NCBI RefSeq assembly: GCF_024519285.1
Contig: NZ_JAMZCY010000004.1
Span: 726,736 to 790,735, forward strand
DNA: 64,000 nt
Origin: Cohnella sp. WQ 127256
GTDB taxonomy: Bacteria; Bacillota; Bacilli; Paenibacillales; Paenibacillaceae
Direction of reading: 5' to 3'
The notes beneath the pieces are model-generated. The model was not told where the DNA came from and searched no databases. It was given only the letters and a program-made list of their open reading frames with translations. The first letter of the stretch is position 1; each line of letters starts with the position of its first letter. This document shows positions 1 through 8,072 of this stretch, in pieces. Both the position numbers and the translations under genes were made by a program.

Positions 1-10
1 CTGCGCAAAC

Positions 11-2032
11 CTACGCCACAACCTCTGCAGCACCCAGCTGCAGCTGGTACATGGCGAAGTACTTGCCGCCTTGCTGCATCAGCTCGTCGTGATTGCCACG
101 CTCCGTAATCACTCCGTGGTCGAGCACAAGAATCTGATCGGCTGCGCGAATCGTCGACAGCCTATGGGCGATGACGAACGTCGTCCGCCCACGCTTCAGT
201 ACATCGAGCGCTTCCTGGATGATCGCTTCCGTTTCCGTATCAATACTCGCCGTTGCTTCATCTAGAATCAAGATCGCTGGATCAAACGCGAGCGCCCGCG
301 CGAACGAGATCAGCTGTCGCTGCCCCGCGGACAACGTGCTCCCTTTCTCGATCACCGGCTCATCCAACCCACCCGGAAGCTGCATAAACATTTCATATGC
401 ACCAACATCGCGTAGCGCTTGCTCCACTTTTTCCCGTGAAATAGATGGATCATCCAAACTCACGTTCGAAGCGATAGTTCCCGTAAACAGGAATGGATCC
501 TGCAGCACGATACCCATATGATCCCGAAGCTGCTGCTTAGACAACTCTCTCACATCGATGCCATCCACCGAGATAACTCCGCGTTCCACATCATAGAACC
601 TGAACAGCAGATTTAGAATCGAGCTCTTACCTGAACCCGTATGCCCTACTAGAGCAACGGTCTCCCCTTGCCGAGCACGGAAAGTAATGTTCTTCAATAC
701 ATCCTCACCCGGCTTGTAGCCGAACGAGACATCCTCGAAGCTTACGTTTCCTTTGTAGCGCTCCATCCGCTGATCTGATACCTCGATGCCCGGCTCATCC
801 AGCAGTGTGAATACGCGCTCCGCAGATACGCGGGCAACCTCCAGATTCGAAAGCTGATTGACGATCCCGACAATCGGATTCATCATCCGATTCATATAGT
901 CTATGAAGGCGTACAGAACACCAACCGTAACAGCCGTACCCAGAAAATCACCTGCGAACATCCAGACAACAGCAATAAATAGCACGTTCCGGAGAACATT
1001 GACCAGGTTGTGGGATGTGACGGAGTTCAGAGTAAGCAATTTATTCTGATATTTGTAATAATCGTCGTTCATTTCGTGGAACTCGTTCATCGTTTCCTTC
1101 TCTTTACGGAACGCCTGAATGATCGGCATCCCTTGGATCGACTCGTTAATTATTCCGTTAATATCGCTCAGTCGCGAACGAATGACATGATTATATTTAG
1201 CCGCAAACTTGCGGTAAACAACGATCCACACGTACAAAATCGGAATGAACGGAAGTGCGATCAACGCAAGGTTCGTATCGAGCAAGAATAGTGCTCCAAT
1301 AATAGCTGCAATATAGATGATCCCAGAGAAAAAGTTCGCCAGAACCGACACGTATAGCTCACGGATCGCTTCCGTATCATTCGTAACCCGCGCCACAACT
1401 TTACCTGCCGGCAAATTATCAAAGTACTGCACAGGCAAACGCTGAATATGGCGAAAAACATCATTGCGCATCTTACGGATAATCCGGTTTGCAGATACCT
1501 GTAGCAGTAATCTCTGCCAATAGGCAAGTACCGCACCAATGAGTAGCAATCCAACATAGCTAATGGCTAGCATGAAGATGCTACGGAATTCCGGCTTATA
1601 AAATTCATATGTCTCGCCCTTGGAAAGCTTATTGGCGGGATATAGCTGCGTGCCTTCGTCCTCTCTTTCGATGGACAGCTGACCGTTGCTAAACGTCCGC
1701 TTTCCTGTATTTGGAACGCCTACAGAGTCAACAAAGTAGTAGCTACGCCCGGATTGCAGAACTCGCACTTCTCGGCCTTTGTCTTCTCCCTCCGCCCAGT
1801 GATCCGCTCTTTTATACCAGCCGCCGTCATAGGAAACTGCATACTTCTCGTCTTGCTTCGTTTCGTACCACGGCTTTTCGATACCCATAATATTCGTATC
1901 AATCATCCGTTTCGCTAGGAAAGGACCAACTAGCTCAACGCCTACAGCAACCAATAACAGTACAAGCGCCAATAGAATTGGCTTTTTGTAATTTAAAGCG
2001 TATTTGAATAACCGTTTACCGTTGTTTTCCAT
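11..2032 (-). CDS. bmrD: BmrD-like ABC exporter subunit (ATP-binding/permease)
   Basis: Half-transporter of 673 aa: a membrane domain of about six helices followed by an ATPase domain. Between TM1 and TM2 (about residues 45-150) lies a large hydrophilic, predicted extracellular insert rich in charged and aromatic residues; such an extracellular domain is known in Bacillus BmrD (YheH), which is also about 673 aa. The ATPase domain has Walker A GHTGSGKSS, signature LSAGQRQL, a canonical Walker B ending in the catalytic Glu (ILILDEATASID) and an H-loop IAHRLST, so this subunit supplies the intact Walker B. It is the second gene after the BmrC-like partner (99 bp gap) and starts at ATG 2032 behind TAGGTGA. 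By family it exports multiple drugs as a heterodimer in the cytoplasmic membrane. Substrates are inferred only. Confidence 0.88.
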   Translation of the reverse strand: MENNGKRLFKYALNYKKPILLALVLLLVAVGVELVGPFLAKRMIDTNIMGIEKPWYETKQDEKYAVSYDGGWYKRADHWAEGEDKGREVRVLQSGRSYYFVDSVGVPNTGKRTFSNGQLSIEREDEGTQLYPANKLSKGETYEFYKPEFRSIFMLAISYVGLLLIGAVLAYWQRLLLQVSANRIIRKMRNDVFRHIQRLPVQYFDNLPAGKVVARVTNDTEAIRELYVSVLANFFSGIIYIAAIIGALFLLDTNLALIALPFIPILYVWIVVYRKFAAKYNHVIRSRLSDINGIINESIQGMPIIQAFRKEKETMNEFHEMNDDYYKYQNKLLTLNSVTSHNLVNVLRNVLFIAVVWMFAGDFLGTAVTVGVLYAFIDYMNRMMNPIVGIVNQLSNLEVARVSAERVFTLLDEPGIEVSDQRMERYKGNVSFEDVSFGYKPGEDVLKNITFRARQGETVALVGHTGSGKSSILNLLFRFYDVERGVISVDGIDVRELSKQQLRDHMGIVLQDPFLFTGTIASNVSLDDPSISREKVEQALRDVGAYEMFMQLPGGLDEPVIEKGSTLSAGQRQLISFARALAFDPAILILDEATASIDTETEAIIQEALDVLKRGRTTFVIAHRLSTIRAADQILVLDHGVITERGNHDELMQQGGKYFAMYQLQLGAAEVVA

Positions 2033-2131
2033 GAATAATTGTCACCTACATTTCCTCTTTGACTCTCTACATTAGCATTCGTCTCTCTATACGTACTTCC
2101 AACCTTTTATCTATGAGTTCGGTACATCTAT

Positions 2132-3883
2132 TTAAGCTTCAACGACAGATGCTAACTGCTGCCGATCATATTGCTCCTTATACCAGCCACCAAGTTGCAA
2201 TAGCTGCTCATGCTTGCCTTCCTCCACAATTCGGCCTTCATCAAGCACGATGATCCAATCCGCATGCTGCACCGCAGTTAATCTGTGGGTCGTAATGATT
2301 GTTGTCTTGCCTGCGCGTTCACTGCGAATCCCTTCCAGAATCTCTGTCTCTGTCTTGGCATCAACTGCCGACAATGCGTCATCGAGCATGAGAATCTCCG
2401 GATCGGCAATTACCGCTCTCGCGATGCTGACACGCTGCTTCTGCCCGCCAGACAATGCCACACCTTTCTCACCAACGAGCGTCTCTAAGCCTTCAGGGAG
2501 AAAAGCAACATCCTTACGGAACGATGCCAGCTCAAGCGCCCGGTTTAACCTGTCGTCCTCTTTGGCTTCATCCGTTGTTCCATACCAGATGTTCTCACGG
2601 ATCGATTTACTGAACAGAATAGGCTGCTGAGGTACGTAACCGATCCAGCTCCGAAGCGAATTGAGTTCAAGCTCAGTCAAGGAGACTTCGCCTATTGTAA
2701 GTTTGCCGTCTCCCATCGGATATTCACGCAATAACTGCTTAAGTAATGTTGTCTTCCCGCTTCCCGTTCGTCCCACAATCCCAAGAGTCTGGCCTCTACG
2801 AAGCGAGAGTGAAATATCGACGAGGTTGTCGATCGACGAGGAAGGATATCGGAACGTGACTCGGTCGAAGGTGATCGACTCCGGAACCTCCAAGGAGATT
2901 GGTGCATCAACTTCCACCACGTCTTCCTTCACACCTAAGGTCTCATTGATTCGATCTAAGGAGGCATTACCACGTTGCATGATGTTAATCAGCTCTCCGA
3001 TAGCGAACATCGGCCAGATGAGCATCCCAAGGAACATGTTAAACGACACCATCTCACCCAGTGTAATTTCTCCCTTGAACACAAGTACTGCTCCATAACA
3101 CAAACCGATTAAGTAACTTATTCCGACCAAGATTTTAACCGTTGGCTCGAACAGCGCATCGATCTTGGCGACTCTAATATTTTTGTTAAACACATCGTCC
3201 GTAGATTTTCTGAAACGATCCCGATCCGCTTCTTCTTGAACGAAAGCTCGGATTACCCTAACACCGGATACGGATTCAAGCACTTGATCATTCAGATTAC
3301 CGAAGGCATCCTGCGATTTCATGAATCGGTCATGAATCTTCTTTCCGAAATGCTGCATAAGCAGTGCCATGATCGGCAGAGGTAACAATGCGGCAAGCGT
3401 TAGCTTCCAACTGATCATTCCCGCCATCACGACGAGGATCGTCAACATAAACAAAGTGGAGTCGATGAGCGTTAAAATACCAAAGCCCGCCGTTACCGAC
3501 ACCGCACCGAGATCGTTCGTTGCCCGGGCCATTAAGTCGCCTGTGCGATTACGCTCGTAGAACGTTGGATTCATTTTCAGCAGATGTCTCATTAGACGGG
3601 AACGAAGTAGACGCTCCAGTACGAATGCACCGCCGAATAGTTGATATAGCCAGATATAAGACAGTACGTAACTGGCCACCGTTAGCCCTCCCCAGAAGAC
3701 TAACAGCTCGGTCAGCTTACCCGATGTCAATGTCTCCTGACGGATTCCGTCAATCGCGACCCCAATGAGCTTCGGAGGAATGACATCAATAATGCCCACA
3801 ATACACAGCAGCACGATCGCTATGGTGTACCTCTTCCAATGCATCCGGAAAAACCAGCTTAATTTTTTCAATACGATAAACAT
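2132..3883 (-). CDS. bmrC: BmrC-like ABC exporter subunit (ATP-binding/permease)
   Basis: Partner half-transporter, 583 aa from ATG 3883 (MFIVLKKLSWFF). The open frame runs back to 4000, but the extra 39 codons cross a terminator hairpin and are unlikely to be coding. It has six predicted TM helices, then Walker A GRTGSGKTT, signature LSGGQKQR, Walker B ILMLDDALSAVD and H-loop TTHRLTA. The residue after the Walker B Asp is Asp instead of Glu, the degenerate-site signature of the BmrC (YheI) half of BmrCD heterodimers; length also matches BmrC (about 585 aa). It is the first structural gene after a leader peptide and two terminators (3917-4066), so expression is probably set by transcription attenuation. 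An LmrCD-type drug exporter is the nearest alternative name for the pair. Confidence 0.88.
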   Translation of the reverse strand: MFIVLKKLSWFFRMHWKRYTIAIVLLCIVGIIDVIPPKLIGVAIDGIRQETLTSGKLTELLVFWGGLTVASYVLSYIWLYQLFGGAFVLERLLRSRLMRHLLKMNPTFYERNRTGDLMARATNDLGAVSVTAGFGILTLIDSTLFMLTILVVMAGMISWKLTLAALLPLPIMALLMQHFGKKIHDRFMKSQDAFGNLNDQVLESVSGVRVIRAFVQEEADRDRFRKSTDDVFNKNIRVAKIDALFEPTVKILVGISYLIGLCYGAVLVFKGEITLGEMVSFNMFLGMLIWPMFAIGELINIMQRGNASLDRINETLGVKEDVVEVDAPISLEVPESITFDRVTFRYPSSSIDNLVDISLSLRRGQTLGIVGRTGSGKTTLLKQLLREYPMGDGKLTIGEVSLTELELNSLRSWIGYVPQQPILFSKSIRENIWYGTTDEAKEDDRLNRALELASFRKDVAFLPEGLETLVGEKGVALSGGQKQRVSIARAVIADPEILMLDDALSAVDAKTETEILEGIRSERAGKTTIITTHRLTAVQHADWIIVLDEGRIVEEGKHEQLLQLGGWYKEQYDRQQLASVVEA

Positions 3884-3916
3884 ATTTATGTGTTCACACC
3901 CTTCTAAATGAGGAAC

Positions 3917-3947
3917 AAAAAAGGCATACCGCCGTAAGCGATACGCC
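3917..3947 (-). terminator. Attenuator terminator 2 (bmrCD leader)
   Basis: Arms GGCGTATCGC and GCGGTATGCC form a 10-bp stem (two G-U pairs) with a TTACG loop, followed by TTTTTT on the minus strand, 34 nt before bmrC. Its 5' side resembles terminator 1 (shared GAGG, CGTAT and TTACGG blocks), which suggests a duplication. Confidence 0.8.
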
Positions 3948-4027
3948 CTCAGAGGATAGTTACCCGATCCCCTGCCGCATACGGTGTCAAAACCGATCAA
4001 GAAGACCGCTTCTACACCGAATGAGAT

Positions 4028-4066
4028 AAAAAAGGCGCACGATTACGTCACCGTAACCATACGCCT
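4028..4066 (-). terminator. Attenuator terminator 1 (bmrCD leader)
   Basis: A 15-bp stem (arms starting AGGCGTATGG and ending CGTGCGCCT, three G-U pairs) with a GTGA tetraloop, then TTTTTT on the minus strand. It lies 40 nt after the leader-peptide stop. Confidence 0.85.
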
Positions 4067-4105
4067 CACAACGTTAGCTTAGAGAATCCACCATTCTCTA
4101 GTCCG

Positions 4106-4195
4106 TTAGTGATTGTTAGCGAGAGGGTTACGTCCATGTCCAGCAAATGCTCTGCCAAATGGCTTATTAATGCCACCGTGATATCCGTTTCTCAT
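4106..4195 (-). CDS. 29-aa leader peptide of the bmrCD attenuator
   Basis: Short ORF beginning MRNGYHGGIN and ending NPLANNH, with a very strong ribosome-binding site (GGAAGGGGGG, 8 nt before ATG 4195). It is Gly/Asn/His rich and basic, with no hydrophobic segment or signal peptide, so a cis-acting regulatory role through its translation is more likely than a product with its own function. It sits between a strong promoter and two terminators ahead of the BmrC/BmrD genes, the place held by bmrB in Bacillus. I do not recognise the peptide sequence itself. Confidence 0.75.
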   Translation of the reverse strand: MRNGYHGGINKPFGRAFAGHGRNPLANNH

Positions 4196-4234
4196 GTTCG
4201 TAACCCCCCTTCCGTTCATCAAAGTATATTTGTC

Positions 4235-4264
4235 ACTTTACCATCGTCCCCTAAAAGTTGTCAA
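4235..4264 (-). promoter_or_regulatory. Promoter of the leader-bmrC-bmrD operon
   Basis: TTGACA (4259-4264) and TAAAGT (4235-4240) separated by 18 bp on the minus strand: perfect -35 and good -10 hexamers, about 40 nt before the leader-peptide start. Confidence 0.75.
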
Positions 4265-4386
4265 CGGGCAAAGCAGAAATATTTATAAGTTTTTTACAAA
4301 AGTGTTTTTTATTTATGTTATCCCCCTGTGTTTCTCTCCTTCTACAAACCTGTTTAGCGAGCTCTGAGCCCACCCAAATATAAATA

Positions 4387-4417
4387 AACCTTGAAGGGCA
4401 CGAAGCCCATCAAGGTT
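4387..4417 (-). terminator. Terminator after htrA and the CxxH/CxxC gene
   Basis: Minus-strand hairpin with arms AACCTTGATGGGC and GCCCTTCAAGGTT (one mismatch) around a TTCG-type loop, followed by TATTTATATTT. It lies 40 nt past the stop of the mini-protein. Confidence 0.75.
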
Positions 4418-4456
4418 CTAAGAAACTCATATTTAAGCTATCTGATTTCAAGCTAC

Positions 4457-4624
4457 TTATACAACCAATACTTCTGCCTTGCTCTCGCACCATATGCAGT
4501 TTACGGGTGGAGTCCAGTCCGAAAATGACGTCTCATCTAGACTGAATAGATCTGGCGCATCCTCATATTCATCTACGAATTTGTCGATTGCAAGCTCGAC
4601 ATGCTCACGGCATACACAATACAT
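4457..4624 (-). CDS. CxxH/CxxC mini-protein (YyzF-like)
   Basis: 55-aa ORF with RBS AGAAGGG and ATG at 4624. It begins MYCVCREHVELAIDKFVDEY and has a CVCREH motif near the N-terminus and a CIWC motif near the C-terminus (residues 43-46), a four-ligand pattern that fits a small zinc-binding fold. This matches the Firmicute CxxH/CxxC protein family, whose Bacillus member (YyzF) is also encoded next to the HtrA-type protease after walJ. It begins 38 bp after htrA and ends before a terminator, so it is probably the last gene of that operon. Its function is unknown. Confidence 0.82.
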   Translation of the reverse strand: MYCVCREHVELAIDKFVDEYEDAPDLFSLDETSFSDWTPPVNCIWCESKAEVLVV

Positions 4625-4662
4625 CGATTTATTCCCTTCTAGCTCGCTTCTGCTACTTCATC

Positions 4663-5973
4663 TTATCGTTCTTCCTGCTCATCTACTTTTTCGACAAGCT
4701 TAACTTCAAGCGTACTTTTCTTTCCATCTCGGTAGTAGGTTACCTTCAACGATTCCCCGATTTTTTTCGAATTATACAAATATTTGCGAAGATCCATCGT
4801 ACTATCAATCGCCTTGCCATCAAGCTCAACAATAATATCATTAAATGCCAAGCCTGCATCAAGTGACGGTCCAACAGACTCTAGCACGATTACACCATCC
4901 GTGACACCCTCTGGAATAACAGGTACTGCTACCTCGAACTCTTCGCTATTATCCGTCGATTGTTCTGCATCTTCCTCATCGTTGTCTTCTGCCAGTGGGC
5001 TATCGAGATATAATCCCAAGTCCATCGTGTAGACACCCATATAAGGTCGGATCACTTTGCCTTTATCCAGAAGCGCATTGATAATCGGCATTGCATTATC
5101 GATCGGAATAGCAAAACCAATGCCTTCGACACCCGTGTCGGCGACCTTCATACTGTTGATGCCAACAAGCTTGCCATTCAAGTCGACCAATGCTCCACCG
5201 CTATTGCCTTGATTAATCGCCGCATCAATCTGGATGACTTCCTGCTCCCAATCGTAATTACCGTCCTGATTGATCGATATAGGAATTATTCTTTTCTTAT
5301 TCGAAACAATGCCTTGTGTTAACGAGTCCCCGAAGCCTAACGGATTACCTATGGCAATGACCATCTCACCGTCGCGCAGCTTATTGGAATGGCCAATTTC
5401 AGCGACTGTATCGATACCCGCGTCGTCCACTACCAATACCGCAAGGTCCGTGAGGATATCTTCGCCGATAATTGTCGCTTCTTTCGTTTCCCCATTAACC
5501 AGAACCGCCTGAACTTCCCCTGCATCCTGGACGACATGAGCATTCGTGATAATGTAAGCTTTACCGTCTTTCTTCTGAAAAATAACGCCAGAGCCCATGC
5601 TCGTATTATACGGTAGCTCGCCTTCTTCTAAATCTCCTTGCATCTCCAGAGCCTGTTTTGTCACATTGATGATACTAACAACCGCAGGTCGCACCTTCTC
5701 AGAAGCGGATATAATCCGTTCCGATGTTTCTACCAGCGCTTGCCCTCCCGCCAGTGCCGGCTTCGCCTCAGGCTCCGCCGATCCTCCATTGTTCAGAAGT
5801 ACAAATAAGAACACAACAATTATCGAAGTGGCAAAAGACGAAATGAAAGCAACACGGAACATAGACCCTTGGCGCAACCCTCTAAACTGTCGGGAATTGG
5901 ACCCCCTCACATTGCGTGAGCGCCTCTTCACCCGTGTAGAGTAGAAATCATCATCGAACAAACTCATGGTCAT
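4663..5973 (-). CDS. htrA: Membrane-anchored HtrA-type serine protease (YyxA/HtrC-like)
   Basis: 436 aa. A basic, Arg-rich cytoplasmic N-terminus is followed by one TM segment (about 39-61) and an extracytoplasmic trypsin-like domain. The catalytic triad is visible: His146 (ITNAHVV), Asp176 (LTDLAVL) and Ser258 (QGNSGGA). A single C-terminal PDZ domain follows (about 345-425). Between protease and PDZ is a strongly acidic stretch of Asp/Glu (about 330-350), unusual but within the range of this family. The start has RBS AGAAGGA. HtrA proteases degrade or refold damaged envelope proteins; position after walJ is conserved in Bacilli and links it to the WalRK envelope stress cluster. Confidence 0.93.
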   Translation of the reverse strand: MTMSLFDDDFYSTRVKRRSRNVRGSNSRQFRGLRQGSMFRVAFISSFATSIIVVFLFVLLNNGGSAEPEAKPALAGGQALVETSERIISASEKVRPAVVSIINVTKQALEMQGDLEEGELPYNTSMGSGVIFQKKDGKAYIITNAHVVQDAGEVQAVLVNGETKEATIIGEDILTDLAVLVVDDAGIDTVAEIGHSNKLRDGEMVIAIGNPLGFGDSLTQGIVSNKKRIIPISINQDGNYDWEQEVIQIDAAINQGNSGGALVDLNGKLVGINSMKVADTGVEGIGFAIPIDNAMPIINALLDKGKVIRPYMGVYTMDLGLYLDSPLAEDNDEEDAEQSTDNSEEFEVAVPVIPEGVTDGVIVLESVGPSLDAGLAFNDIIVELDGKAIDSTMDLRKYLYNSKKIGESLKVTYYRDGKKSTLEVKLVEKVDEQEER

Positions 5974-6183
5974 GCACCATCCTTCTAGGGGACTATCCCG
6001 TTCCCCTCGCCGCAGCGGATCTTCCTCTTAATCATAATAACTAGTTATTTAACTTCTATACTAAACGTTTCTAAAATAATAGGAATGTTTATTAAGGTTT
6101 TGACTAGAATAGTAATAGAATGAGAGAAGACAAGCAAGTACTTTCTCCTCATAATCCTAATGTAAAGAAAGGAAGGAAATCCA

Positions 6184-6387
6184 ATGAAAACAACAACGCA
6201 ACACGGATGGCAATTTCTTAATCTAGCTTCACAAGTCTCAGATATGAAGCATGACAATTACAGACAGCTGCTTGCAATTAGCACTCTCATAGAACTCATG
6301 GTGGAGAAGGGTCTTCTGACTGCAGATGAGATCAGAGAGAAGTCCTCACAGATGGAAGCTGAGCTCGACAGACAGCTGCTGTTATAA
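6184..6387 (+). CDS. Conserved small hypothetical protein
   Basis: 67 aa, preceded by GAAAGGAAGGAA and a well-spaced ATG. It is soluble and looks all-helical, with an N-terminal WQFLNLASQVSD segment and a C-terminal helix ending in acidic and polar residues. It is on the plus strand between htrA and walJ, facing walJ (21 bp between the stop codons), and interrupts the wal-htrA arrangement found in Bacillus. I do not recognise a named family; coding status rests on the RBS, amphipathic composition and position in a clean gap. Confidence 0.7.
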   Translation: MKTTTQHGWQFLNLASQVSDMKHDNYRQLLAISTLIELMVEKGLLTADEIREKSSQMEAELDRQLLL

Positions 6388-6408
6388 GCTGTATTCTTGA
6401 CGGACCGA

Positions 6409-7209
6409 TTACTTAATAACATCCCACATAGTAGGTCGGTCATAATACGTATCGCACAGGACAAATTCATCTTTTTGAAAGAAACAACCATTGTCTTCTA
6501 ATACTGTATTCACAGTTAGTTTGGCTAACTCCATTAAGTTGTGCTCTTGGCTTAAATGAGCTAAATAAACTCTACGCAAGCTTCCTGTCAGCAAGCTACA
6601 TAACGCATCACCAGCAGCCTCGTTAGATAAATGGCCGGTGTCGCCTAGGATACGACGCTTAATGTTCCAAGGATATCTGCCCATTCTTAACATGTTGACA
6701 TCATGATTGGACTCTAGCACCATGACGTCCGAATTTTGCAGCTGGCTCATCACCTTGTCACTCACATAACCAAGATCTGTTGCTAGACTTAACTTCGCTC
6801 CATCGGATAGGAAACAATAGCCCACAGGCTCGATAGCATCATGTGAGATGGCATACGATTCGATCCGTAGATCGGCAATTTCCATTACACTATCGGACGG
6901 CAATATTTTACGCTGCTCATCGGGAATTTCACCAATTGTTCGCAGCATAGCTCCCCAGGTTTTCTCATTCGCGTAAATAGGAAGCTTATGCCTACGTGCA
7001 AAGGCTCCCAGGCCTTTAATATGATCAGAATGCTCATGTGTAACCAATATAGCATCCAGGTCTTTGCCGTAAATCTCTCTTTCTTTCATTAACTCTTCTA
7101 TTTTTTTGCCGCTTAAACCAACATCAACAAGTACGTTTGCCGAATCCGTAGATACGACTGTCGCATTGCCGGTTGATCCACTGGACAGTACTGTGAATCG
7201 AAGTCCCAT
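6409..7209 (-). CDS. walJ: WalJ/YycJ MBL-fold metallohydrolase
   Basis: 266 aa metallo-beta-lactamase fold with the signature HxHxDH motif at 58-63 (THEHSDHIKG), a further His in SYAISHDA and an Asp in SLATDLGY, which together make the di-metal site. YycJ-type proteins are cytoplasmic nucleases or hydrolases encoded last in the WalRK operon and linked in Bacilli to coordination of cell division with DNA replication. It follows walI by 59 bp. Confidence 0.92.
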   Translation of the reverse strand: MGLRFTVLSSGSTGNATVVSTDSANVLVDVGLSGKKIEELMKEREIYGKDLDAILVTHEHSDHIKGLGAFARRHKLPIYANEKTWGAMLRTIGEIPDEQRKILPSDSVMEIADLRIESYAISHDAIEPVGYCFLSDGAKLSLATDLGYVSDKVMSQLQNSDVMVLESNHDVNMLRMGRYPWNIKRRILGDTGHLSNEAAGDALCSLLTGSLRRVYLAHLSQEHNLMELAKLTVNTVLEDNGCFFQKDEFVLCDTYYDRPTMWDVIK

Positions 7210-7268
7210 GATCGCTTTCTAGTCCTCTCCCCAGCGAGTTTCCCAATCCCTTCAACACACAACTGTGC

Positions 7269-8033
7269 CTACTGGTTAACGAGAGCGTCGCCTTTTTCTG
7301 TCGTGACTTCTGCACTAAATGCATTCACATAATACACTTCTTCGCCATTTTCTAGCAAAACCCTCCATGAAGGCTTCGAAACTTGTGTTTCTGCATCTTC
7401 AAATATTTCCCCATGATACCCTAATCGAATTTCCTTGACGACAGAGCCTGCTGGTAAGTTGGTTTCAATGACCTTGGCTAATGCCTTCGCTGCAGGCAGC
7501 ACCTGCTGATCCTTATTTGTCGTCGAAGAATTGATCTCAATAATATCCTGTGTATAGGTTTTGATTTTTCGCTCACTATAAAATAACTTCAAGTGGATAT
7601 CGAATATCGGCCATTCACCTTCCATCCGATTAAAGGCAAAGAAAACACCTTCACGACTACCCAGTTGATCTAGTTTATAACTGCTAAGCTCTGGAATAAC
7701 TCCACCAAGTGATTTAATGAGCTCCTCTTCGAAAACAATACGCGACTCCGGAGAAGGATTAATCGGCTTTTGATCAAGAATACGATTCCCTGCAAGATGC
7801 TTGATACTGTAAGTCAAATCACGCATCGCCGGTGTCTCTGTCGGAATCTTCGCATTATCATCCACGATAATGTTGTTTTCACGCATGAACTGTAGCGTCT
7901 CAGGAGGGAGGGAGGTCCAATTCACCACTGTGTTTAATCTCTCGCGCCATTCCGTCCATAGTTGATAGCCCAGAATAATATTAAGCATGAGAAAAGCAAA
8001 TATCAACACGCTTTTGGCTCGTCTCCAGTCCAT
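7269..8033 (-). CDS. walI: WalI/YycI regulator of WalRK
   Basis: 254 aa with one N-terminal TM helix (about 8-26) after MDWRRAK, then an extracytoplasmic domain. The family protein forms a membrane complex with WalH and the sensor kinase WalK and modulates its activity. RBS GAGGGGGAG precedes ATG 8033. It begins 39 bp after walH and precedes walJ. Confidence 0.9.
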   Translation of the reverse strand: MDWRRAKSVLIFAFLMLNIILGYQLWTEWRERLNTVVNWTSLPPETLQFMRENNIIVDDNAKIPTETPAMRDLTYSIKHLAGNRILDQKPINPSPESRIVFEEELIKSLGGVIPELSSYKLDQLGSREGVFFAFNRMEGEWPIFDIHLKLFYSERKIKTYTQDIIEINSSTTNKDQQVLPAAKALAKVIETNLPAGSVVKEIRLGYHGEIFEDAETQVSKPSWRVLLENGEEVYYVNAFSAEVTTEKGDALVNQ

Positions 8034-8072
8034 CCCGCTCCCCCTCTCGATCCTTCACCATTAATCGTTATT

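Larger units (their letters stand above)
3884..4208 (-). promoter_or_regulatory. Ribosome-mediated attenuator upstream of bmrCD
   Basis: Non-coding leader carrying three mutually exclusive pairings, seen directly in the minus-strand RNA. The leader-peptide Shine-Dalgarno region (GGGTTACG, 4199-4206) is complementary to codons 22-24 of the leader ORF (CGTAACCC, 4125-4132); with two G-U pairs the helix reaches 11 bp. The same CGTAACC can instead pair with GGTTACG (4052-4058), the 5' arm of terminator 1. Inferred logic: a ribosome held at the leader start covers the SD, frees CGTAACC to break terminator 1 and allows read-through. A perfect 7-bp hairpin (4081-4099) follows the leader stop. This resembles the BmrB-controlled attenuation described for Bacillus bmrCD. 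Confidence 0.72.

Noticed and set aside
3520..3535. Second Noc-like site (CCCGGG core) in the ABC gene
   Set aside because: Two or more mismatches to the Noc consensus; expected by chance.
3884..4000. 39-codon N-terminal extension of the BmrC-like protein
   Set aside because: It crosses the second terminator and lies in the leader; ATG 3883 gives the family length.
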